Source: Isohypsibius dastychi (taxonomy: Eukaryota; Tardigrada; Eutardigrada; Parachela; Isohypsibiidae). From it: 13,258 bases of DNA. The stretch spans positions 1-13,258 of the forward strand of contig JAQIWT010000986.1 of NCBI GenBank assembly GCA_034696485.1, read 5' to 3'. The notes under the pieces are model-generated. The model saw only the letters and a list, made by a program, of their open reading frames with translations. It made no database searches and had not been told where the DNA came from. The stretch's first letter is position 1; every line of letters begins with the position of its first letter. Shown here one piece after another: positions 1 to 7,262 of the stretch. The position numbers and the translations under genes were made by a program.

Positions 1-126
1 GTTGAATTCGTTTCAGTGTTTTTGCTAATTCACGTTAACCCAAACCCAGACGACCGGGGAATGTGTTTTTCAAAATCACTAACGAAGATCTGTTTCTCCT
101 TCAGCCTCGATTCTATCCTCGTCATC

Positions 127-250
127 TTAAAAAATCTGAACATCCGTCTGACGGCGTTTCTCAATTTTCGAGACGAGTAGATTAATAAGTCGGTATTCTT
201 CGCTGGTTGGGTCGATTTCAAAATCGGGATTCTTGAAGAGATCACCAAAT
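127..250 (-). pseudogene. NOL10/Enp2-like orphan exon, prematurely stopped
   Basis: Read on the minus strand from 250, after a splice acceptor (ttctgtag at 251-258), the frame gives 40 residues starting FGDLFKNPDFEID, then SEEYRLINLLVSKIEKRR, then a TAA at 127-129. From memory of the family, this matches the conserved segment of NOL10 (yeast Enp2), a nucleolar WD40 protein of the small-subunit processome, in the pattern F-x3-F-x-NPDF-x2-D-x2-SEE-[FY]-RL-x-N-x-LVSKI-x-EKR. In NOL10 this lies past the middle of the protein and is followed by a long charged tail. Here a stop follows within ten codons, and the same frame then resumes with an acidic run (DDEDRIEAEGETD). I found no other NOL10 exon between here and the KLF gene, or elsewhere on this strand. 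It is most likely a duplicated, decayed fragment. A terminal exon of a gene spanning the KLF locus is less likely. Confidence 0.6.
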
Positions 251-379
251 CTACAGAACTAGGATAATGGTTGCCAGAAATTTTCTCCCTCATTACCAGA
301 AACTTCGCAGACTTTTTTCAGTCATCTGAAACTCGCACGAAACACAAAACGCCAATTAATTAAGTTTTGAAGAACTGTA

Positions 380-401
380 GGCCCGTTTGAGGCCCGTTTG
401 A
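380..401. repeat. 11-bp tandem duplication
   Basis: GGCCCGTTTGA occurs twice in direct tandem (380-390 and 391-401) with no mismatch. It looks like a simple local duplication. Confidence 0.85.
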
Positions 402-868
402 TCATGATCTATTTCAGTCCGCTCTTCATGCCAAGTTCATCCGGAAAACTTCGAATTTGTTTGAGCTTCATAATTCCACCTCTCACACATTAGGCCGTTC
501 TTTGGCCAATCTATTCTGATGCGAACCGACATTTCGTAACATTCGAACTTTCTTATGAATCCCATGTCATTGATCCCAACATTCCACAAAAAACCACCAA
601 GAAGAATGGTACTTGGGTTGAAAAACAGCAAATCAGGGCACAAATAAATGCTGGTGAAACATGAAAGCTTAAACCAGCTGACCATTGATTGCAAATTATA
701 AAATAGAAACTGTGATCGTATGAAAGCAAAAGCCGAAAAGCGCCATGATGTAAAAATGAAACGTGTCTCGCCAACAAAAAAATAACCATCTGTCCTCAGC
801 ATCATTTCCCTACATCCTCTCATTTCCACCAATTCCATCCTGTGAGATTAGCCATGCGCAGCAATTGC

Positions 869-883
869 GGGGGGGGGTGGGGG
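869..883 (+). repeat. G-rich tract (G9 T G5)
   Basis: Nine Gs, one T and five Gs lie just downstream of the KLF stop, on the strand opposite to its transcript, so the KLF 3' UTR would carry a C-rich tract. It is one of three long G/C homopolymers in the window. Confidence 0.9.
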
Positions 884-965
884 TCACGTCATCCGGGGTC
901 ATCAAAACTGAAGCCTCTCAATTTTCGGGAATGTCGAAGCTTCCAGAAACATAAATGGGCGGATT

Positions 966-3900
966 TCAGTTTAGTTTGGATGATTTTGGCTGATGACGTT
1001 TATTATGGAGAGCTAGGTGGTCACTCCGGGCGAAACATCGTTGGCATACTCCGCACTTGAAGGGCTTGTCACCCGTATGTTTTCGCATGTGGCGAGTCAG
1101 CTCATCGGAGCGAGCGAATCGCCATTGGCACTCTGACCAGGAACACTTGTACGGCTTGTCACCTAAATAATGAAGATAAGATTAGAAAAACGAATTTGCG
1201 GGAAAAGCTTGAGTGAAGCCCTTACCAGTATGAATCCGCTCATGTGCTTTCAAATGAGAACTCTTCGTGTAGACTTTGGTACAACCTGCGAAGGACGAGC
1301 TATTGTTAAATATTCTAAACCAAATCACATTCGAGTTTATTTTTCAAAATAATAAAACATTTGTTTAAATATGAATAAAACTATGAAAGGAAACCCGTTC
1401 AACAACCACTTCAAACGAATCCCCAAAAAATCTGACAACACTCACTAGGGAATTTGCAGTGATGAATTCGTCGTTTCTCCAAATCCGGATTATTTCTCCG
1501 GCTGCTTTTCTCTCCACTCGATCGCGTGCTGCTGTCATCCTCCGATCCTGACTGTCCTTCCGACATGACACTCGGTGAATTTCGATGATAATTCAAACCT
1601 CCCATTCCCGGGCCACTCCACGCACCCCCTTGTCCCATAAACTCTTCCGGGGTCCCAGCCGGTGAAGGTGAATGCTGATGTTGTGAATACATGGTCAAAT
1701 TCAACGCCAACTTCCGGTGGAAATGACGCATATCCATCAGCGACCCACCATTCGTCGAACCCACCGTCGAGAATGTGCATGGCGGAGGAGTGGCGACCTC
1801 GCGTTTGATGACGACGGGTTCTTGCGCTTCGATTGTTGCAATGCTGTCTTGGAGGTCTTCATAGAAGGAGCTGGTTGACAAACGTTCTTGTGGGGCGTCT
1901 GGGATGGTCAGATTGTTTGATTTGATTGGGGTCGTCGTAGCTAGGGGGAACACTGGACCACCACGACCGGAAGGACTGGCGCCGCGTGGGGACTTGAAAA
2001 CCGGGGTCGCTGGAGTCGAATCGAGAATTTCATCGAGTTCTCGTGCGCTGGCTCGACGAGGCTTGACGCCTTCATCGATGATCTCTGTGAAGAACTTTGT
2101 CCGCGGCGTCAGCAAATATTGTTCAAATTCTGATTTCTGTAAAAAACAAATTTGATTTAATTCACCGAAAAATAATTTCGAGACGACTTTTTCTACAATA
2201 TTTTGTTAATCTGCATTGTCAACATTAGAAATATTTTCACTTTCTTTCTTCCCATTGTGGGAATTCAGAGTTGTGGAAAAACGGCGAAATTAGACTTTCT
2301 CATAATTAACAACGAGCTATAATGAGGGTAATCGGTTTTAAGCACTTGTTCAAATCTAGAAGAGCGTTAACTGAGAAGGGAATGAGAATGTTTGTCATGT
2401 CTTCCTTCTTTGTCACCCTTCTCTCTCTCTCTCCCCACTGAATGACATTCGGGCTAATCACTTTCTCGCTCCAGGGCTAATGCTCATGAGGTTAAATGAG
2501 CGTGGGAAGAGATGCAGATGTCTTCCCTCGATTGTAGAAATGTAACATGTCATCAAATCGCCGACGGAACAATAATCCTTTTCTTCTCAAGATTCATTCA
2601 CCTCGCAGCGCTTTTATTCAATTAAGAAATACATTTCTCGCATAAAAAAGTTATGCAAAATACCAGTGGGGTTCATGGATGGAGTCCAACTTGATCGAAC
2701 AAAATTACGAAACCTCAGTAAAGGAAATTCAATTTGCGTGTGTTTTTCAAAACAAGGAGATCAATTTGCAAAGAACCCAGCTGATTGTTTTGCGCTTCCG
2801 CGAAATCCAACGCCTCGACATCATTCGCCACCACCATCGAGCCAATCGACCGGCATACACATGAGATGACAGAGAATAGAGAGGAAGCATCTTGTGACCA
2901 TAGATGAGAATCCTGGTCCTAAGGGACGAGGGAAGCGACGAGGGACGAGGAAGTTTCCTAAAATGGCGAGGAAACTAGGGAGACAACCGAGGAGCCTAAA
3001 TCTCCAAGGGAGCTAATAGAGGAAACTTCCTTAAAATCCTCTATGAACTTTCGAAAAACTTCTGGGAGAATTGATTACTTTTGAGCAATGTGCAGCTTTT
3101 AATGGCAAGGTCAGATTTTGGCAAGATTTTTGGTGTATTATAGAAGCCGCTAAAGAAAAACTTTCATTTTCATGACTTTGAGGTGATGTGATGTTTTGAA
3201 CAGTGCCCAGAAGAGCGAAGACTGATGAAACATCGCTTTTGTACCAAACGCATCGCGAGGGAGTTAGGCTATTCCCTAAAATTCCTAGGATCCTAAAACT
3301 CCTAGGGAGTCGACGAGTGAGCCGAATAAAACCAAGGGAGGAAATTCCCTTCCCTAAAAAGATCGAGGACTAGGATTCTCATCTATGCTTGTGACGCGAT
3401 CAACTTGACTGACTCGCGCATCAAATTTCATCATTTCTCTTCTCTAATTACATGCAGTGAAAATCAATTAGAATTCTAGTCTATCGTTCATTCTTCTACC
3501 TAATCGAACAAATGTCTGCCTGACGCGAAAAAAATCTGGATTTCCCGAGCATTGACAATTTACTGCCTTAAGCCATGAACGGAGTTTTGGGATTTGAACA
3601 ACATTCTGATTGAATTTGTTCTGGAAAAACGGTATCGAGCCGCAAGAACTTGTTTCAAAAACATGTTTGTTCGCGTGATATTCGACCGCAGCGCCATTCA
3701 CAGTTACGTTCTGTTCTGTGCAACGGCTGGCTGATCGCTGCCTGCCTGCCTGTCTCTACTCAAACATGCGGTGCACATCGATCGCTTCTCTCTCTCCCTT
3801 TCTCTTTCAACTAGCTGCGTTGAAAAATCAAAGGCTTCATCGAAAGGGAAATGAGATTTCAAGGTCAAAGAATGCAGATATCATAACGCCATATGGTGGA

Positions 3901-4083
3901 TTTGAAATCTGAATCAAACTCTCAAATTATGTAGGTTCGAGGGCTTACCTTGACCGCAGAGCCAGGGACAATCTGGTCATCAAAGACGTCATTCTCATGA
4001 TCATCAGGTAGGCTGATTTTTGGCAGATTGATGGGCCTACTGAGTCGCCCTGATGGAGGATCGGGGTTCAGATGGCTGTACAT
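966..4083 (-). CDS. KLF5: Kruppel-like zinc-finger transcription factor (KLF5/dar1 type)
   Basis: Nuclear DNA-binding regulator of CACCC/GC-box promoters. Coding exons, in order, are 4083-3949, 2136-1446, 1285-1226 and 1162-966. They total 1083 nt and encode 360 aa with all phases matching. Three C2H2 fingers end the protein: C272/C277/H290/H294, C302/C307/H320/H324 and C332/C335/H348/H352. The DNA-contact positions read K-H-A, R-E-R and R-H-L, the KLF/Sp pattern. The segment [13 protein letters not shown] just before finger 1 and [15 protein letters not shown] in finger 3 match KLF5 and Drosophila Dar1 best; this subfamily call is from memory. The N-terminal 260 residues are low-complexity and Ser/Pro-rich, with a sumoylation-like IKRE at 155-158. 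ATG 4083 is the first ATG downstream of the TATA box at 4260-4267, although the frame stays open upstream. Exon 3 is only 60 nt and carries most of finger 1. Finger 3 has HNKRH where relatives usually have M or I at the second position. Confidence 0.95.
2419..2434 (+). repeat. CT microsatellite
   Basis: A short run of about seven CT units, ending in CCCC, inside KLF intron 1. Confidence 0.8.
2899..2920 (+). repeat. Left terminal inverted repeat of the MITE
   Basis: 22 bp beginning CATAGATGAGAATCCT, matching the inverse complement of 3366-3387 at 21 of 22 positions. Confidence 0.9.
3366..3387 (-). repeat. Right terminal inverted repeat of the MITE
   Basis: Inverse complement of the left terminus with a single mismatch. 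It is followed immediately by the second copy of CTTGTGAC. Confidence 0.9.
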
Positions 4084-4259
4084 TCTTTGTCTCTGAGATG
4101 TGGTAATAAACAACGTCAGGAACTTGGCGAGAAAACACGCGCAACTGAGAAATGGAACGCCAAAGTTCGCGAGCAAGAATCTGAATGAAATTTCTGTAGA
4201 GAAGAGGCTATGTGAGTGTGCTGCTCTGTCTTGAACGCTGGCGCTGACTCGGCTCGGCT

Positions 4260-4267
4260 TATTTATA
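4260..4267 (-). promoter_or_regulatory. TATA box of the KLF gene
   Basis: TATAAATA on the minus strand, about 180 bp upstream of the KLF ATG. A TTCA initiator-like sequence lies about 35 bp downstream (near 4232). The implied 5' UTR of about 150 nt has no ATG before 4083, which supports the chosen start. Confidence 0.65.
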
Positions 4268-4853
4268 TCGCTCACTGGGGATTTCTGAATGAAAACACTT
4301 CGGCCTATCAGTGTGCTGATTTTGAAGAGCGGAGACCAGAAAGGGGAGGCGGCCAAGAAAATATACGATAAAGTGAGTCACGATTGTTCGACGAAACGTT
4401 GTGCTATTTGGATTTTGTGAATGCGAGTTGCTGGAAAGCGGCAGAGGGCAATTAAAAAGTACAACATGGACTTTCTAAGAGACTTGTTGATTTGACGTCG
4501 ATTGTTTCTTATCAGTGCACATCCGTAAATTAGCTGCTCATCGTGACGAGCAAAAGTGGAGCAGATAGCCAGGGAAGATGGTTCGCGAACAGGATGTGAT
4601 AAATAAATGCAGCACATTAAATAAAGCGCAAAGCACTGATTCCTGTTCAACTGTGCTTGTTTAGTGATAATGTGTACAGGGAAACTGACGCTTCCGCTGT
4701 CTTGTGAATCTTTCTTGGTCATTAAATTACTTCGCTTCGAAAATTAACAGGTTGACCATGAGAAATCAAATACAAAAAACTGCACAAAACAAATGAAATT
4801 TCCAAACTAATGTAAAACGAAAACGTGTTAGCATACCCAAATTTTAATAAAAG

Positions 4854-4877
4854 CAATCAAACAAAATTGTTTGATTG
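4854..4877. repeat. Perfect palindrome, 11-bp arms
   Basis: CAATCAAACAA, two As, then TTGTTTGATTG: arms of 11 bp with no mismatch and a 2-nt centre. Each arm contains ATTGTTTGATTG-like sequence resembling Sox (WTTGTT) and PBX (TGATTG) cores. Function is unknown. Confidence 0.85.
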
Positions 4878-5135
4878 AACCACGATCTCAAGGTTTGTTC
4901 ATTCTTCACCTATATAGGCTGGACTATTCCAATCCATGTGTTTATTAGTTGTAAATAATTCATTACTAAGGTATGTCAGTTACCTTATGTCTCACCTTTG
5001 GTAGCGCTTGAAGCCACGTTGAGCGGGTCAGCGCTGTGTTGTTGTTGTTAACTGACGTATGTAGCATTCTATTCTGCGAAGAGAGAAATCAGCGCACTAT
5101 GACGATGATAAGCGAGCGGTGATTGGAAGCGAGAC

Positions 5136-5154
5136 TTAATCATCAGCTGATTAA
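5136..5154. promoter_or_regulatory. Inverted TTAATCA repeat around a CAGCTG E-box
   Basis: TTAATCA (5136-5142) and TGATTAA (5148-5154) flank TCAGC and overlap CAGCTG (5144-5149). This could be a composite homeodomain/bHLH site; that reading is motif resemblance only. Confidence 0.35.
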
Positions 5155-5316
5155 AACCCAAACCTACCGCATCGCAGATAACTCTACGGTAGACGATGAA
5201 ATAGGGGTGATATTCTGAATGGGTGGAATAATTTTAAATGTTGAAAATGCCAGTTTTTGTTCAAATCGTGTTCTCGATCCTCGGTATGGCGTGGTCAATG
5301 TGGTAAGGACTGTTGG

Positions 5317-5336
5317 AACGATCTGTAACGATCTGT
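5317..5336. repeat. 10-bp tandem duplication
   Basis: AACGATCTGT occurs twice in direct tandem without mismatch. Confidence 0.8.
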
Positions 5337-5550
5337 ATCTGCTGGAACCTTAAGGAGAACATGCGAATTTAAAAATTCGAGAAAGAAAGACGGCAACTCT
5401 AGCCACCGATGTGAGCGGTTTTGCATATTACAGATAGCTCTTCTTTTCCAGCTCGTTAAACCTGTATCTTCTACAGGGCATTCTATAGGAGATGATACAG
5501 CCGCTCTGATTTGGTCTGCTTGATTTTTATCACATCTGTCTAATGGCGGC

Positions 5551-5562
5551 GGGGGGGGGGGG
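5551..5562 (+). repeat. G12 homopolymer
   Basis: Twelve consecutive Gs following GGCGGC in the intergenic region. Confidence 0.9.
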
Positions 5563-5869
5563 TCCTTGTGATTTAGCAGGTTCGGCCTTCGGTCCGACGT
5601 AAATGATGCCGGGTTCGACCTGTGAGGTCACATTCAAAGAATTATAAAGACATGTAGGATGCAGTAAAAGAGATTTTCATTGCAGACAAGTCGAAGTACA
5701 TACGACCGCAAGGGGAGTGGGGAACATTACCCTATCTAAGATGAGCTTCGGAGGAAATGAGCCAGGAAATTGTAGCTCAGAGGCCACCAGTTGGACTGCG
5801 TCGCCCTAGTTATAGATGTCATGTTATTTGCTTCGATCTCGGAAGACAATTTCTAAGAACAAGTAAATG

Positions 5870-5945
5870 TGGCTTAGTGGTTTAGGGAATCGTTGTGATC
5901 TGCATTATTTGCCTCAGTTGCAACATTTGTGTTCTACAAGGCGAC
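5870..5945 (+). repeat. tRNA-derived (SINE-like) remnant
   Basis: TGGCTTAGTGGTTTAGG (from 5870) closely resembles the A box and D arm of Ser/Leu-type tRNAs. About 55 bp later, GTGTTCTACAAGG is a weak, decayed match to a B box (GGTTCGANNCC). No clean acceptor stem or cloverleaf can be drawn, so this is not a functional tRNA gene. A tRNA-derived SINE remnant is the likeliest reading. Nearby TGTAGCTCAGAGG (5771-5783) and GGGTTCGACC (5611-5620) are further tRNA-like fragments. Confidence 0.4.
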
Positions 5946-6100
5946 TCAGGGGAGTTTTAAAGCATATGCACGGTTTGCCACAAGATCAATCAGTCGGATT
6001 TGCTTTCGAGGTAACTAGCCCTTTGTGCTATGAATTCTAGTTGGGAATACTGGTAAGTGGGACGGAGAATTTCAGTTACGTGTTCGGCCAGATTGCGCTC

Positions 6101-6135
6101 TTTATATGGCGCATTCACCGGCTGCTTGAATCAGT
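6101..6135 (+). promoter_or_regulatory. TATA box and TCAGT initiator of the secreted-protein gene
   Basis: TTTATATGGCGC (from 6101) is followed by TCAGT at 6131-6135, placing the initiator A (6133) 30 bp after the TATAT. The implied 104-nt 5' UTR contains no ATG before 6237. The spacing and the arthropod-like TCAGT make this a convincing core promoter. Confidence 0.7.
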
Positions 6136-6236
6136 GCAGTTTTTGTTGTACGTTTGAAGCCTGTTGTTTTCTCGTTCTAACATCAAATTCACGTGCATCG
6201 TTTTGTGTATCGACTGTGTTAAGTTTCGATACTAAA

Positions 6237-6882
6237 ATGACGAAAATGAGAGAGTCTTTGGTGATTGTCCTCCTCGCTGCATCTATGTTTCTCAACCAAG
6301 GTGGTTCGGTTTTTCATCGGGACGATCATTTCCAAAAACCCTTAGGTAAGTTTTTCTGAAGGATATACAACATGTGTAGTACTTCAATCGAACATTAACG
6401 AAGCCAGCCAATCACTATCAGTGAGTGTGCTGCAGCAGGATTTTGCCACTACTTTCTCTTACTAGTTTGTAGAGGAAATAGTTGTACAAGGATTCAGGAA
6501 TTCGGGTGATGCATTTTACGTATCCTGATTCCTGAGCTAATCGTTCAAAATATGGAATGGAAAGCATTTCAGTCCGTTGCGTTGAAGAAGTTATGTGCAC
6601 TTTTAACCGCTGATAGGGAGATATCCAGTACATGTAGCTCCTGGAAATCCCACAGACAATTGTGTTATTTCAGCAATCGCAGCCCCGAATCCGCTGGGTA
6701 AGCTGTTTGCCGCTTCAGTTGCAAGAGGCTCCAAAGCAAAGCACCTTATTTCGGTGATGGATTTGTTCGCGAACCGAAAGCCAGTCATAACAGAACACGA
6801 CTTCAACGATGCACTGGATCGCACGTTTTTTGGAGCCAAACGCAAAGACGACGAGATTTCGGGGAGCTGGTATCTGGGATGA
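6237..6882 (+). CDS. Small secreted protein of unknown family
   Basis: Two exons, 6237-6345 and 6674-6882, join in phase 1 (donor G|GTAAGT, acceptor TTATTTCAG) to encode 105 aa. The start has a signal peptide: MTKMRESL, then a hydrophobic core VIVLLAASMFL, and a likely cut near residues 22-25. A second in-frame ATG at codon 4 is possible. The mature part has no cysteine. It contains basic pairs (NRK, AKRK) and ends DDEISGSWYLG, so processing at KRK would release a short peptide with a C-terminal Gly suitable for amidation. That resembles a neuropeptide or hormone precursor, but I recognise no family and the basic pairs may be chance. A plain secreted structural or defence protein is equally possible. 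A well-spaced TATA/initiator lies upstream and AATAAA at 7000-7005 downstream. It converges with the astacin gene, tails 380 bp apart. Confidence 0.75.
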
Positions 6883-6999
6883 CACCGTAGTTCAACACAA
6901 TACTCATGTAGTGGTATGCCGAACAGTCCACGATACTTTTTTTGACGGTGGTGGGGTCGGAGCATTTGGTATCTGTATACTCCTGAATATTTCCACTTC

Positions 7000-7005
7000 A
7001 ATAAA
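7000..7005 (+). terminator. Poly(A) signal of the secreted-protein gene
   Basis: AATAAA lies 118 bp after the stop codon of the 6237-6882 gene. Confidence 0.7.
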
Positions 7006-7071
7006 ACAATTCGTTTTATGGGATGAATTTCCCTGGCGCATGGTTTCCCATCAAGATCTGTCTGTCAGACA

Positions 7072-7082
7072 CCCCCCCCCCC
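7072..7082 (+). repeat. C11 homopolymer
   Basis: Eleven Cs in the tail-to-tail gap between the secreted-protein and astacin genes. The astacin 3' UTR, if it reaches here, would carry a G11 tract. Confidence 0.9.
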
Positions 7083-7262
7083 GTATGTCATTTTCTACCA
7101 TGTGTTTTACCTTTGTTATTCACTGCTTGTGATAAAACATATACCGATCAAGTTGCTCTTGAATTTCTGACCTGGCTTCTTCCGAAAAAGGGAGAAGAAA
7201 AATTTGCAGACAGGGTCGCTGGAAGATAATTGGAAGAAGTTTGACTCAAGCTATAAAAGTAC

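Larger units (their letters stand above)
251..965. other. KLF 3' flank and spacer
   Basis: No coding exon is recognisable. The stretch should include the 3' UTR of the Kruppel-like factor, transcribed leftwards from 965. I see no clear AATAAA on the minus strand. It contains an 11-bp direct tandem duplication at 380-401 and a G9-T-G5 tract at 869-883. Open frames on the minus strand at 437-838 have low-complexity hydrophobic translations and no family resemblance. Confidence 0.5.
2891..3395. mobile_element. Non-autonomous hAT-like MITE with target duplication
   Basis: The element is 2899-3387 (489 bp). Its left end starts CATAGATGAGAATCC and its right end is the inverse (GGATTCTCATCTATG). 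The inverted repeats run 22 bp with one mismatch (G against A at position 17). Both sides are flanked by the identical octamer CTTGTGAC (2891-2898 and 3388-3395). An 8-bp target duplication is typical of hAT transposons. The terminal CATAG is close to, but not a perfect fit for, the hAT start consensus. The interior has no transposase frame. Instead it has GAGG/AGGGA-rich repeats on the left, scattered CCTAAAA copies and CTAGGGAG at both ends (2975-2982, 3302-3309), like subterminal transposase-binding repeats. It lies wholly within KLF intron 1. The exact duplication and near-perfect termini suggest a fairly recent insertion. Confidence 0.9.
2137..3948 (-). other. KLF intron 1 (1.8 kb)
   Basis: This phase-0 intron has donor AAG|GTAAGCC at 3949-3942 and acceptor TTTTTTACAG ending at 2137. 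It is by far the longest intron in the window; the others run from 54 bp to about 330 bp. It holds the hAT-like element at 2899-3387, a CT microsatellite around 2419-2434 and a CT/GCCT-rich stretch at about 3720-3810. I see no nested coding exon. First introns of regulators often carry enhancers, but no specific site can be asserted here. Confidence 0.85.
4268..6100. other. Intergenic region between divergent KLF and secreted-protein genes
   Basis: This 1.8-kb gap lies between two divergent promoters. No exon with family resemblance is visible on either strand. It contains a perfect 11-bp-arm palindrome (4854-4877), an E-box within an inverted TTAATCA repeat (5136-5154), a 10-bp tandem duplication (5317-5336), a G12 run (5551-5562) and several tRNA-like motifs between 5570 and 5940. 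It may hold regulatory elements for either gene. Confidence 0.5.

Noticed and set aside
437-838. Minus-strand frames 3' of the KLF gene
   Set aside because: Hydrophobic, aromatic-rich translations typical of A/T-rich non-coding DNA; no recognised domain.
4084-4356. N-terminal extension of the KLF (the frame is open upstream of 4083)
   Set aside because: There is no in-frame ATG upstream, and the TATA box at 4260-4267 lies inside the open stretch, so this is leader or promoter.
4378-4722. 114-codon minus-strand frame upstream of the KLF gene
   Set aside because: No domain, lies upstream of the KLF TATA box, and composition is like the surrounding non-coding DNA.
5870-5945. Functional tRNA gene
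   Set aside because: The A box is good, but the B box is decayed and no acceptor stem or cloverleaf forms.
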